Origin: JBNPEO01 sp050490315
Lineage (GTDB): Bacteria; Actinomycetota; Actinomycetes; Actinomycetales; Micrococcaceae
Direction: 5' to 3'
Assembly: GCF_050490315.1 (NCBI RefSeq)
Contig: NZ_JBNPEO010000002.1
Span: 124,001 to 188,000, forward strand
DNA length: 64,000 nucleotides
In this document: positions 17,515 through 26,638 of the stretch, piece by piece
How the letters are laid out: each line of letters begins with the position of its first letter
How positions within the stretch are numbered: position 1 is the stretch's first letter
Program-made: the position numbers and the translations under genes
Notes under the pieces: generated by a model
Seen by the model: the letters and a program-made list of their open reading frames with translations, nothing else
Database searches by the model: none
Told to the model about the DNA's origin: nothing

Positions 17515-19530
17515 TTAGGCCGTTCGATTCTTGACGGCGTCCACAATGCGCTGCACGGCTTCTTCAACCGGCACACCATTATCTTGGCTACCGTCACGGA
17601 AGCGGAAGGAGACAGCTCCGGCTTCCGCGTCTTCCCCACCGGCAATTAGAACAAATGGAATCTTGTCCTTGCTGGCGGTGCGGATCTTCTTCGGGAAGCG
17701 GTCCGAGGAAATATCCACCTCGGCACGGATACCCGCAGCCTTAAGGCGAGCGACGACGTCGAACATGTAATCGTTGAAGGCCTCAGCCACGGGTATACCT
17801 ACCACCTGGACTGGCGCCAGCCAGGCAGGGAACGCACCGGCATAATGCTCGGTCAAAACACCCATAAAACGCTCTACCGAACCAAACAGCGCGCGGTGAA
17901 TCATCACCGGACGTTGACGGGTTCCGTCGGCAGCCTGATACTCCAATTCGAAGCGCTCCGGCAGGTTAAAGTCGAGCTGAATCGTGGACATCTGCCAAGT
18001 ACGCCCCAGCGCATCCTTGGCTTGTACCGAGATCTTGGGACCGTAGAACGCAGCTCCCCCGGGATCCGGAACCAGTTCCAGTCCTGACGCTTCTGCTACC
18101 TCGGACAGAGTGCGAGTTGCTTCTTCCCAGATGGCATCATCACCAACGAACTTTTCTTCATTCTTGGTGGAAAGTTCCAGGTAGAAGTCGTCCAAACCGT
18201 AGTCCTTGAGCAAACCAAGAACAAAGTTCAGCGTGGTGGTGAGCTCATCCTTCATCTGCTCTTTGGTGCAGTAGATGTGAGCATCATCCTGTGTCATACC
18301 GCGCACACGAGTCAGACCGTGCACCACGCCTGACTTCTCGTAGCGGTACACGGAGCCGAACTCGAACAATCGCAGCGGCAGTTCACGGTAAGAGCGGCCG
18401 CGTGAGCGGAAGATCAGGTTGTGCATGGGGCAGTTCATCGGCTTGAGGTAGTAGTCCTGGCCGGGCTTGCGAACCGTGCCGTCCTCGTTGAGTTCCTCAT
18501 CCACGTGCATGGCCGGGAACATTCCGTCCTTGTACCAGTCAAGGTGCCCGGAAACTTCGTAGAGGTGGCCCTTGGTGATGTGCGGGGTGTAAACGAACTC
18601 GTAGCCTGCATCAACGTGGCGCTGACGGGAGTAGTCCTCCATGGCCTTGCGGATGATGCCGCCCTTGGGGTGGAACACCGGCAGGCCGGAGCCCAGCTCG
18701 TCCGGGAAGGAGAACAGGTCCAGTTCCACACCGAGCTTGCGGTGATCGCGGCGCTCGGCCTCGGCCAGACGCTCTTGGTACTCCTTGAGGGCTTCCTTGG
18801 TGGGCCACGCTGTACCGTAAATGCGCTGGAGCTGCTGGTTGTTCTGGTTTCCCAGCCAGTAGGCAGCCGAAGAACGAGTCAGCGCGAAAGCGTTGGAGAT
18901 CATCTTGGTGTTGGGCAGGTGCGGGCCGCGGCACAAATCGCACCACACACTGTCGCCGCTCTTGCGGTCAACGTTGTCGTAGATGGTGATCTCGCCAGCA
19001 CCAACCTCAACGTTCACACCTTCGGCGGCGTCGACGTCGTCACTGTTGTTCTTTTTGCCCAGCAGTTCGAGCTTGTACGGCTCGTTCTTCATGGCTTCGC
19101 GGGCTTGGTCCTCGGTGACCACACGGCGAACGAACTTTTGGTTTTGGTTGACGATCTTGAGCATCATCTTCTCGAGGGTTTTCAGATCCTCGGGAGTGAA
19201 CGGCTCAGCAACGTCAAAGTCGAAGTAGAAGCCGTCACGGATGTACGGGCCAATGCCCAGCTTGGCATCGGGACGCAATTGCTGCACGGCTTGGGCCATC
19301 ACGTGGGCAGTTGAGTGGCGCAAAACGTTCAGGCCATCGGGAGAATCAATGGTGACGCCTTCAACCGTTGCACCTGCAGGCAAGGGCTGGTCTAAATCTT
19401 TGAGTTCACCATTAACCCGGGCCACAACTACATCGCGGCGCTCAAAAAAGAGTTCCGCGCCGGTGGTCCCGGTAGTCACCATTTTCTCTTCGCCGTCGAC
19501 GTTAAGGGTGATCTGCTGGACTTCTGACAC
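17515..19530 (-). CDS. thrS: Threonine-tRNA ligase
   Basis: Charges tRNA-Thr and edits Ser-tRNA-Thr. It has an N-terminal TGS domain, the editing domain with HSTAHVMAQAVQQL near residue 72 and WCDLCRGPHLPNT near 196, the class II catalytic core with the zinc-binding Cys in PMNCPMHNLIF, and the anticodon-binding domain at the C-terminus. The length (671 aa) is normal. No T-box or attenuator was recognised in the 126 bp upstream. It lies downstream of dnaE2 on the same strand, so partial read-through from the SOS unit is possible. Confidence 0.98.
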   Translation of the reverse strand: MSEVQQITLNVDGEEKMVTTGTTGAELFFERRDVVVARVNGELKDLDQPLPAGATVEGVTIDSPDGLNVLRHSTAHVMAQAVQQLRPDAKLGIGPYIRDGFYFDFDVAEPFTPEDLKTLEKMMLKIVNQNQKFVRRVVTEDQAREAMKNEPYKLELLGKKNNSDDVDAAEGVNVEVGAGEITIYDNVDRKSGDSVWCDLCRGPHLPNTKMISNAFALTRSSAAYWLGNQNNQQLQRIYGTAWPTKEALKEYQERLAEAERRDHRKLGVELDLFSFPDELGSGLPVFHPKGGIIRKAMEDYSRQRHVDAGYEFVYTPHITKGHLYEVSGHLDWYKDGMFPAMHVDEELNEDGTVRKPGQDYYLKPMNCPMHNLIFRSRGRSYRELPLRLFEFGSVYRYEKSGVVHGLTRVRGMTQDDAHIYCTKEQMKDELTTTLNFVLGLLKDYGLDDFYLELSTKNEEKFVGDDAIWEEATRTLSEVAEASGLELVPDPGGAAFYGPKISVQAKDALGRTWQMSTIQLDFNLPERFELEYQAADGTRQRPVMIHRALFGSVERFMGVLTEHYAGAFPAWLAPVQVVGIPVAEAFNDYMFDVVARLKAAGIRAEVDISSDRFPKKIRTASKDKIPFVLIAGGEDAEAGAVSFRFRDGSQDNGVPVEEAVQRIVDAVKNRTA

Positions 19531-19656
19531 GGGTGTCTCCTATTCATGTTGAGGCTTCATAGCTTGTGGCATACGTTGACCACAGCCAGCCTCTGTAATC
19601 GTATCGGTTCCAGTTGGAGGCGACCAACCGAGCAATTGCCGGAGTTTGAGCCCGGG

Positions 19657-22600
19657 TTAAAGCCCGACGGCGGTTCGCTTCAGTTCAGGGCTCGAGGCAC
19701 GGATGCCGCTCAGCTCGCTGGTATTCAATGCGCTGTTATTCAGCTCAGCAAGGTCCCATGCCATGGATGCGGACAGGCTAATCCCCCGGTCCCCTGTCCG
19801 GCGTGTGGTTCCTCGAATCAGGAGCAAACGGGTGCCAAAAAGTAACGGTCCCGCCTGTTCTTGGGCTTCGTGGAAGAACACTGAATCCACACACCCTGTG
19901 CCGTCATCAATACTGATAAACACCACTCGGCGCCCACCGCGCATGGGCGGGGTTTGGGTGGCCACCCGGATACCAGCAACCAATACCTCGGTTCCGTTGC
20001 GCAAGGCCAAAAGCTGGTTTGCGGTGGTGACACCCAGCTGTTCAAGCAACGGTTTGTAGCTTTCCAGCAAGTGGCCGCTGACGTCCATGGCCATAAGGTC
20101 CAGTTCGGAGCGGACTTTTTCTCTTTGGCTAGGTTCCGGCAGTTCTGCTTTGAGATTGCGTAGCTCAACATCGCCCAGTGGAAGAGACAGTTGCCCTTCG
20201 ATGGGGCCGTGCCCCCGTGCGGAGGTGGTTTTGGTGGATAGCTGCTGCAAGTGCTGGACCAAGTCCGCCCGGCTAGAGCGCCCGCCGGACTCTTTATGCA
20301 AGGCGTCAAAGGCACCCAACTGGGCGAGGCGTTTGATGTTGGGTTTGGAGATGCGTGCCCGCACCCGCAAGTCCGCCAAAGAATCGTAGGGTTGCCCGGC
20401 CACTAGCCGTTTAAGCTCGGCACCAGAGAGTCCGTAGATCCCTTTGAGACTCAGACGGATGCCCAGTTTGCCAGCATCCGGGCCGGTGTGGACCCGTTCT
20501 ACCCGGTATTCTTCACCGCTTGAATTGATGTCCAAAGGGAGGATGGGAATACCCAAACGTCTGGCCTCAGCCACAAGGAGCCGTTTGGGGTACATGCCTG
20601 GATCGTGTTCCCACAGGCCAGCCAAAAATGCTTCTGGGTGGTGAGCTTTAAGCCACGCTGATTGGTAAGTGGGCACGGCAAAAGCAGCTCCGTGGGCTTT
20701 GCAAAAACCAAAACTGCCAAAGGCCTTCAGTGTTCCCCAGACTTTGTCCACTACTTCAGGGGTGTAGCCGCGTTTGCGGGCTTCTCGACGGAAAAATTCC
20801 TCCACCGCGGGTTCACGATTTTCATTGCCGAGCGCCCTGCGGAACTCGTCAGCTTGGGCCAGATCACAATCGGTCATCACGTTGAAAGTTCGGATGATTT
20901 GTTCGTGAAAAACCGTCACTCCGTGGGTTTCTTTGAGCACCTCGCGCAGATCAGGGTGCGGGTATTTTTCTGGAGCGAAGCCGTGCCGGTATTCCAAGAA
21001 GGGCCGCACCATGTCAGATTTCATGGGGCCTGGCCGGAACAAGGAAATATCGATGATCAGGTCATTAAAGTTTCGGGGTGCTAGCTTCCCCACCAGCTCA
21101 CGCTGACCCGGGGATTCGATCTGGAAACAGCCCAAAGTGTGAGTACTGCGAATGAGTTCAAAAGTGGGTTCATCATCCAGCGGAACATCGTTGAGCTCAA
21201 TGTGCCCGTCTTCGCGGATAAAGCCTGGCGGGTTTCCGTGTTGATCCTTGGGGTGGTTTCCGGCGGCCATCACTTCTTCCCGGGAGGGGTGCAACCGAAT
21301 CACTTCCCGGACGGCAAAAGCCATGGCACTTTGCATCCGGACGCCCAACACATCGAGCTTGAGCATGCCCATCGGGTCCATGTCATGTTTGTCGAACTGA
21401 CTCATGGGCAGGCCTAAACCACTGGGTTGCACGGGCGTCCGGTCTAAAAGACCAGCATTTCCCAGGATCACCCCACAGGGATGCATGGAGATGTGGCGAG
21501 GTAGGCGGTCCAACCTTTCAGTGAGGTCCACCAACAAATCCAGTTGGGGCTCCCGCACATCCAGATAGTTGCCGTCCCTTGTGGGCACACCGGCACCACC
21601 TACGCGTGCAGCAAAGTCCCGAAGTTCTGGTTTTTCTACAAGTGCTTCGCGGAAATTACGGGCCGAAAAACGCCAGAGCTGTTTAGCGATCTCACCGATT
21701 TCTTCCTCCTCCATTCCCAAGGCCAGCCCGGCATCACGAACAGCACCGCGAGCGCGGTAGCCGTTTTGCATGCTCATGAGGGTGACTCGTTCGTTGCCGA
21801 AGCGGGAAAAGATCTTCCGGTAAACGTTGTGCCTTTCGGCGCTTTCCACGTCGATGTCTATGTCCGGGAGGGTTGACCTATCCCGGGAGAGGAAGCGTTC
21901 AAAAAGTAGATCGTGGTGGAGTGGGTTTACGTGGCTGATACCGGTGAGGTAGTTGACCAAGCTGGACGCTCCGGACCCTCGGGCTGCGGCTCTGACGCCC
22001 ATGTCCGTGATCATGGTGGAGACTTCGGCAACGGTGAGGAAGTAGGAGGCGAAGCCTAGTTTTCCGATGGTCTCTAATTCCATCCCCATACGTTCTTGGA
22101 CGTGTTCGAGTTCCTTGGCGGATGCGCCGGCAAAGCGCCGCCCTATTCCGCCTTCACAGCGTGCTCGGAGTTCGGTGAGTGGATGGTTGGTGATTCCGAG
22201 TACTGAGGCTTCGGGCACTTGGGGTTGCTTCCAGCCCATGTCCGTTACGGGGTCTATCCGGCAGCGATCTGCGAGCGCCTCTGTGGTTTTGAGGAGTGCT
22301 GTGAGTTCTTCGGTTCCGGCTGAGGCTGCGTGCATGATTTCTTGGGCGAGGTCACGCATTTGTGCGCTGGTTTTGAGCCATGCTTGCCCGTTGGGTTGCA
22401 GGAGCGGTGCTTGGGATAGTTCGGGGAGGGATTTGAGGGCGCGTGCTGCGTCTAGGACGTCTGCGGTGGCGGCGCCGTCTTCTTCGAGGTACCGGACGGC
22501 GTTGCTGAGTACTGCTGGGGTGCTGTGTTCGCGGGCTAGTTTGAGCATTCGGACTGCGTGGGCGGTGCTGTAGGGGCGCCCGGGCGCGCTGAGCTGTGTG

Positions 22601-23157
22601 ACAACTTCGGCGGCGAGTGTCCCGATGGGCATAATGCTGAGCCAGTGTTTGAACAGGCTGCGTGGGCGCAGGTATTTGCGCCCTGCCATGGCGCGGCCTA
22701 CGTCTGAGTCTGGTCCCAGGAGGACGGTGAGTACGGGCTGGAGGGTGTTGGGGTCTAGTGTTCTGGAGGCCAGTTCTCTTCGTGTGACGGCTACGGCGAT
22801 GCTGCCACCGGCCTTGCCTGAGGTGTGGGCGTGCGCGTCGGAGATCAGCCGGCACAGTGCCTTGTAGCCAGCCCCATTGTTTCCACCGTGGGCTAGTACA
22901 ACGACGCGTCCGGCTACGCGGGTTCGGTCGCCACCGTCGTCGTCTTCTAGGACCGCAAGGTCCACCCCGACGATGGGGTCTATCCCTGCATCCATACATG
23001 CTTTGAGGTGTTTGACTGTGCCGTAGAGGCCGTCCCTGTCTGTGCAGGCGAGCGCGCTTGCACCATCTGCGGCGGCTGCTGCGGCGAGTTCTGCCGGCCA
23101 GGAGACCCCGTAGTGGGCGCTGAATGCGGTGGAGACGTGAAGGTGGGTGAAGCTCAT
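19657..23157 (-). CDS. dnaE2: Error-prone DNA polymerase III alpha subunit, DnaE2/ImuC type
   Basis: Translesion polymerase of the SOS mutasome. The N-terminal PHP domain starts MSFTHLHVSTAFSAHYGVSW. The palm carries PDIDID near residue 435 and the MLKLDVLGV Asp near 600. A helix-hairpin-helix region and a C-terminal OB fold (VLVAGIRVATQTPPM) follow. At 1166 aa it matches DnaE2, and it lacks the longer C-terminus of replicative DnaE1. A small DUF6504 gene and a LexA box precede it. The Y-family partner ImuB and ImuA, usually beside dnaE2, are not in this window. The 5' third has a C/A-rich coding strand unlike the rest. Confidence 0.95.
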   Translation of the reverse strand: MSFTHLHVSTAFSAHYGVSWPAELAAAAAADGASALACTDRDGLYGTVKHLKACMDAGIDPIVGVDLAVLEDDDGGDRTRVAGRVVVLAHGGNNGAGYKALCRLISDAHAHTSGKAGGSIAVAVTRRELASRTLDPNTLQPVLTVLLGPDSDVGRAMAGRKYLRPRSLFKHWLSIMPIGTLAAEVVTQLSAPGRPYSTAHAVRMLKLAREHSTPAVLSNAVRYLEEDGAATADVLDAARALKSLPELSQAPLLQPNGQAWLKTSAQMRDLAQEIMHAASAGTEELTALLKTTEALADRCRIDPVTDMGWKQPQVPEASVLGITNHPLTELRARCEGGIGRRFAGASAKELEHVQERMGMELETIGKLGFASYFLTVAEVSTMITDMGVRAAARGSGASSLVNYLTGISHVNPLHHDLLFERFLSRDRSTLPDIDIDVESAERHNVYRKIFSRFGNERVTLMSMQNGYRARGAVRDAGLALGMEEEEIGEIAKQLWRFSARNFREALVEKPELRDFAARVGGAGVPTRDGNYLDVREPQLDLLVDLTERLDRLPRHISMHPCGVILGNAGLLDRTPVQPSGLGLPMSQFDKHDMDPMGMLKLDVLGVRMQSAMAFAVREVIRLHPSREEVMAAGNHPKDQHGNPPGFIREDGHIELNDVPLDDEPTFELIRSTHTLGCFQIESPGQRELVGKLAPRNFNDLIIDISLFRPGPMKSDMVRPFLEYRHGFAPEKYPHPDLREVLKETHGVTVFHEQIIRTFNVMTDCDLAQADEFRRALGNENREPAVEEFFRREARKRGYTPEVVDKVWGTLKAFGSFGFCKAHGAAFAVPTYQSAWLKAHHPEAFLAGLWEHDPGMYPKRLLVAEARRLGIPILPLDINSSGEEYRVERVHTGPDAGKLGIRLSLKGIYGLSGAELKRLVAGQPYDSLADLRVRARISKPNIKRLAQLGAFDALHKESGGRSSRADLVQHLQQLSTKTTSARGHGPIEGQLSLPLGDVELRNLKAELPEPSQREKVRSELDLMAMDVSGHLLESYKPLLEQLGVTTANQLLALRNGTEVLVAGIRVATQTPPMRGGRRVVFISIDDGTGCVDSVFFHEAQEQAGPLLFGTRLLLIRGTTRRTGDRGISLSASMAWDLAELNNSALNTSELSGIRASSPELKRTAVGL

Positions 23158-23171
23158 TGACGTTTTCGCCT

Positions 23172-23480
23172 CTAGGCGCTGCGGGAGTCGAGGGTGTGGT
23201 GTGTTTTGAGTAGTCGCCAGCGGTTGGCCGCTACGTAGTGGACTAGTTCTACGGTGATTTCTTGAGTGCCGGCCTGTAATTGCAGTCGCCAGATTTTGTG
23301 GTCAACCAGCCCGGCGCCGCTGCCCAGTGGTGCCCGTGATTCTTCTGCCCACCATTGGCGGCGTTCAAACCATCGCAGGGGTTCGGCACAAACGAGGTAT
23401 TCCGTTCCTGCCCAGGTCACTGTGAGCGGCTGGCCGGAGGGTGCACATTCAACATGTAGTCCCTCTGAAAAGACGCCCAT
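23172..23480 (-). CDS. DUF6504 family protein
   Basis: A 102-residue protein that belongs to a small family associated with imuB/dnaE2 loci in Actinobacteria. It is rich in Trp and aromatic residues (RRQWWAEESRAPLG, KIWRLQL) and has no membrane segment. It ends 14 bp before dnaE2, so the two are almost certainly co-transcribed from the LexA-controlled promoter. A role in the mutasome is inferred only from this linkage. Confidence 0.85.
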   Translation of the reverse strand: MGVFSEGLHVECAPSGQPLTVTWAGTEYLVCAEPLRWFERRQWWAEESRAPLGSGAGLVDHKIWRLQLQAGTQEITVELVHYVAANRWRLLKTHHTLDSRSA

Positions 23481-23523
23481 GGCCTTCTCCTCCTATCCGT
23501 GTGGTCTCAGATAACTCATACAT

Positions 23524-23539
23524 TCGAACGTATGTTCGA
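23524..23539. promoter_or_regulatory. LexA (SOS) box upstream of DUF6504-dnaE2
   Basis: TCGAACGTATGTTCGA is a perfect match to the actinobacterial SOS-box pattern TCGAAC-N4-GTTCGA. The symmetry extends outward to CATTCGAAC/GTTCGAATG (23521-23542). It lies 43 bp upstream of the DUF6504 start, in a position to block transcription of DUF6504-dnaE2. Confidence 0.93.
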
Positions 23540-23584
23540 ATGCGTTAACTGTACCCCTCGGGTCAGACAAGAGCACCCGGCTTT

Positions 23585-24334
23585 TCAGAAAAGAGCTTCT
23601 TCCGGGGTGATCAACTCGGCGGAATTATTGCGTACATTCCCCACTGCGGAACCTACTGCATCCAATGTCCACGTTGTTGCAACCTCGTTGGCTTGGGCTC
23701 TGATAAGTTCCACAAGTCCCGGAATGTCCTTGGCTTCTGGGTCTAACCAGTCACCGAGCGCCTCTTTGCTTAGCGGAACGGGAAGCCGGTCGTGTAAAGC
23801 GCCGAGCTCTGCGAGGACCGGGTCCTGCGAGTCCGGGCTGGGCGCCGCCGTCGTAATAATGGACGTAGACAAGACCCAACGGTCCGGTGCACCGTCTTCT
23901 TTGGCCGGGTCTTTCCACCATTCGTAGAGCCCTGCAAAAACGATCCCTGAACCGGTAGCCGGGTGAACGTAATAAGGCTGCTTGGTTTTCCCTTCGCCCT
24001 TTTTCCATTCGTAATAACCGTCGGCTGGCACGGCGCAGCGGCGAGATTTAATCGCCGCCCGGAAGGACGGTTTTTCTAGGACCGTCTCGCTGCGGGCGTT
24101 GAACATTTTGACGCCGATGCCGGGATCTTTGGCCCAGCCAGGGATCAGACCCCAACGGGCAACGTGTAACTGGCGGTGCTTCTCGCCGTCCACTAAGCGC
24201 TCTAGCAGGATAGGCACGTCAGTGGTGGGGGCAATGTTCCAACTGGGCTGCAGCTGGAACTCTTCTTCGAGTTCGGCGCCGAAATCCGCCACCAAATCCC
24301 CTACCGCACGGGCCATCACGTAACGTCCACACAT
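23585..24334 (-). CDS. SOS response-associated peptidase (SRAP/HMCES/YedK family)
   Basis: Binds abasic sites in single-stranded DNA and forms a protective DNA-protein crosslink through Cys2. The ATG at 24334 gives MCGRYVMARAV with Cys at position 2 as required; a longer frame would bury it. Other family positions are seen: WNIAPTTDVPI, FNARSETVLEKPSF with the catalytic Glu, YYEWKKG, and LHDRLPVPL carrying the His. Its 3' end faces the LexA box, so it is not downstream of that operator. Divergent from the mycoredoxin gene. Confidence 0.95.
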   Translation of the reverse strand: MCGRYVMARAVGDLVADFGAELEEEFQLQPSWNIAPTTDVPILLERLVDGEKHRQLHVARWGLIPGWAKDPGIGVKMFNARSETVLEKPSFRAAIKSRRCAVPADGYYEWKKGEGKTKQPYYVHPATGSGIVFAGLYEWWKDPAKEDGAPDRWVLSTSIITTAAPSPDSQDPVLAELGALHDRLPVPLSKEALGDWLDPEAKDIPGLVELIRAQANEVATTWTLDAVGSAVGNVRNNSAELITPEEALF

Positions 24335-24455
24335 GTCACCAGCATAGGCTTTCACCGCTCCGAAGACCCGGCCTAAAGAGTGGCTGCGTGGAATACTAAG
24401 CCGCCGGATATCGTTGGGCACCAAGGAAGCGAACCATCAACACTAAGGAGTTCTC

Positions 24456-24713
24456 ATGGATTTCACCCCAGAGGCCGGCACCATCACCATGTTTTCCACC
24501 ACGTGGTGCGGATACTGCAACCGTCTGAAGAAGCAATTGGATGCTCAGGGAATTGGCTACACCGAGGTCAACATTGAAGAGGTTGAAGGCACCGCGGCCC
24601 TGGTTGAGCAGCTCAACGGCGGCAACCAGACAGTTCCTACCGTGTTGTTCCCGGATGGCACGGCCGTTACCAATCCTTCCGCGGCTGAGGTCAAAAAGCG
24701 CCTCGCCGTCTAA
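24456..24713 (+). CDS. Mycoredoxin-like glutaredoxin
   Basis: An 85-residue thioredoxin-fold protein with the WCGYC dithiol at residues 18-22 and the cis-Pro in TVPTVLFPDGT near residue 60. WCGYC is typical of mycoredoxin-1, which reduces mycothiol-mixed disulfides. An AAGGAG ribosome site precedes the ATG by 6 nt. The next genes downstream handle formaldehyde with mycothiol, which supports a role in the same thiol system. Confidence 0.92.
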   Translation: MDFTPEAGTITMFSTTWCGYCNRLKKQLDAQGIGYTEVNIEEVEGTAALVEQLNGGNQTVPTVLFPDGTAVTNPSAAEVKKRLAV

Positions 24714-24839
24714 GCGCGATTCCCCACGACAAACACGTCCGGGCGGTTGTTTTAGATACTTGCCTGAAGCGTCTAAGGCATCCGCCGGGGCTCTTGTGAT
24801 AGACAAGCAGAGGTATTGCTGTCGTCGAAGGGACCAATC

Positions 24840-25925
24840 GTGGCTCACAAGGTCAAGGGAATTATCGCCAAGTCCAAGGGCGCTCCCGTCACTCTAGAAA
24901 CCGTTATTGTTCCGGATCCAGGGCCCGGCGAAGCACTCGTAGACATCATCACCTCCGGTGTCTGCCACACAGACTTGCACTACAAGCTCGGTGGCATCAG
25001 CGACGACTTCCCCTTCCTCTTGGGACACGAAGCCACAGGTGTTATCGCCGCTGTAGGCCCAGACGTTACAGACTTAGTTCCCGGGGACCGTGTGATTCTG
25101 AACTGGCGTGCCGTGTGTGGCAGCTGCCGTGCTTGCCTCAAGGGCCAGCCGCAGTACTGCTTCAACACTCACAACGCCACCCAAAAAATGACTCTCGAGG
25201 ATGGCACCGAGCTCAGCCCCGCTCTGGGCATTGGTGCCTTCATTGAAAAGACTCTGGTGGCCGCCGGCCAGTGCACCAAGGTTGATCCTGAAGCTGACGC
25301 AGCTGCCGTGGGACTCCTCGGTTGTGGTGTGATGGCTGGAATCGGCGCAGCCATCAACACTGGAAACGTCAAACGCGGCGATTCGGTGGCCGTGATCGGT
25401 TGCGGCGGGGTGGGCACTGCTGCCATTGCCGGGGCTGCGCTCGCCGGTGCAACCACCATCATCGCTGTGGACATTGATCCGCGGAAACTTGAGCGCGCCA
25501 AAACCTTGGGCGCCACCCACACCATCGATTCCTCTGGCACTGACCCGGTTGAGGCCATTCAGGCGTTGACCGGCGGTTTTGGTGCAGACGTGGTCATTGA
25601 CGCAGTGGGACGGCCTGAAACCTACAAACAAGCTTTCTACGCCCGTGATCTGGCCGGGACGGTGGTGCTTGTGGGTGTTCCCACCCCTGAGATGAAGATC
25701 GAGTTGCCGCTCCTGGATGTGTTTGGTCGGGGCGGTTCGTTGAAGTCTTCGTGGTACGGCGATTGCCTGCCCTCCCGCGACTTCCCCATGCTGGTGAGCC
25801 TGTACCAGCAAGGCAAGTTGGATTTGGATGCGTTTGTGACTGAGCGGATTGGCATCAATGACATTGAAGCCGCGTTCGAGAAAATGCACAACGGCGACGT
25901 GTTACGTTCGGTGGTGGAGCTCTAG
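24840..25925 (+). CDS. S-(hydroxymethyl)mycothiol dehydrogenase (mycothiol-dependent formaldehyde dehydrogenase)
   Basis: Zinc-dependent MDR alcohol dehydrogenase of the mycothiol type that oxidises formaldehyde captured by mycothiol. Visible: catalytic zinc Cys in GVCHTDLHYK, GHEATGVIAAVG, the structural zinc cysteines in VCGSCRACLKGQ, and a Rossmann GxGxxG in VIGCGGVGTA near residue 190. The GTG at 24840 was preferred because GAAGGGA lies 6 nt upstream. A TTG start 24 bp earlier is possible. The stop overlaps the start of the metallo-hydrolase gene (TAGTG). Confidence 0.92.
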   Translation: MAHKVKGIIAKSKGAPVTLETVIVPDPGPGEALVDIITSGVCHTDLHYKLGGISDDFPFLLGHEATGVIAAVGPDVTDLVPGDRVILNWRAVCGSCRACLKGQPQYCFNTHNATQKMTLEDGTELSPALGIGAFIEKTLVAAGQCTKVDPEADAAAVGLLGCGVMAGIGAAINTGNVKRGDSVAVIGCGGVGTAAIAGAALAGATTIIAVDIDPRKLERAKTLGATHTIDSSGTDPVEAIQALTGGFGADVVIDAVGRPETYKQAFYARDLAGTVVLVGVPTPEMKIELPLLDVFGRGGSLKSSWYGDCLPSRDFPMLVSLYQQGKLDLDAFVTERIGINDIEAAFEKMHNGDVLRSVVEL

Positions 25926-26554
25926 TGGGTGCCCGTATCGACAACGTGGTCACCTCAGGAACGTTCTCCCTGGACGGTGGCACGTGGGACGTTGATAACA
26001 ATGTATGGATTGTTGGCGACGATTCGCAGTGCCTGATCATTGACCCGGCGCATAACCCGCAGAAGGTGAGTGACGCCGTCGGGCAGAGAAAAGTCACGGC
26101 AATCCTGCTCACTCATGGGCACGATGACCACGTCCGTGCAGCACTTGAGGCACAGAAGCTTTTTGATGCTCCCGTGTATTTGAGCCCGGCTGACCGGATG
26201 CTGTGGGACACGGTTCACCCAGATACCGCTCCGGACGCTGAGATGAGTGACGGGCAGAAGTTTGAGGTGGCAGGAACGGAGTTGGTGGCTCTGGCTACGC
26301 CGGGGCACTCACCAGGCTCGGTGAGCTTCTATATCCCGGAGTTGAGTACCGTCATTACTGGCGACACTCTCTTTAAGGGTGGGCCCGGAGCCACGGGGCG
26401 TTCTTTTAGTGATTTCCCCACCATCATCGAATCCATCAAGAGTCGATTACTAACCTTGCCAGGTAATACCAAGGTGCTGACCGGGCACGGGGATTCAACA
26501 ACCATTGGTGCTGAGGCGCCGGATCTGCAGGACTGGATAACCCGCGGGCACTAG
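25925..26554 (+). CDS. MBL-fold metallo-hydrolase of the mycothiol formaldehyde pathway
   Basis: A 209-residue metallo-beta-lactamase-fold protein with the metal motif THGHDDHVRAAL, TPGHSPGSVSFY and TGDTLFKGG. It is read from a GTG that overlaps the dehydrogenase stop. In Actinobacteria a glyoxalase II-like hydrolase beside this dehydrogenase is thought to cleave S-formyl-mycothiol, so that is the likely role, by context. Ends before a strong convergent hairpin. Confidence 0.9.
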   Translation: MGARIDNVVTSGTFSLDGGTWDVDNNVWIVGDDSQCLIIDPAHNPQKVSDAVGQRKVTAILLTHGHDDHVRAALEAQKLFDAPVYLSPADRMLWDTVHPDTAPDAEMSDGQKFEVAGTELVALATPGHSPGSVSFYIPELSTVITGDTLFKGGPGATGRSFSDFPTIIESIKSRLLTLPGNTKVLTGHGDSTTIGAEAPDLQDWITRGH

Positions 26555-26580
26555 CCTGCTTCTTATCCGCAGGCGTTTCT

Positions 26581-26638
26581 CACCCGCAAACGGACTATTC
26601 ACCGCGGGATTCCCAGGTGATTAGTCCGTTTGCCGGTG
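26581..26638. terminator. Extended hairpin between two convergent genes, overlapping the lplA-like stop codon
   Basis: GCAAACGGACTA (26586-26597) pairs perfectly with TAGTCCGTTTGC (26622-26633). Both ends extend it: CACC with GGTG outside, and TCACC with GGTGA inside. The right arm contains the stop codon of the minus-strand gene. No long U-tract, so efficiency is uncertain. Confidence 0.7.

Noticed and set aside
18421..19314. A 297-residue open frame opposite thrS
   Set aside because: Val/Leu-rich antisense of the conserved ThrRS core without any motif.
22352..22999. A 215-residue open frame antiparallel or overlapping dnaE2
   Set aside because: Extremely Arg/Pro/His-rich and inside a conserved polymerase domain; an alternate-frame by-product of the C/A-rich coding strand.
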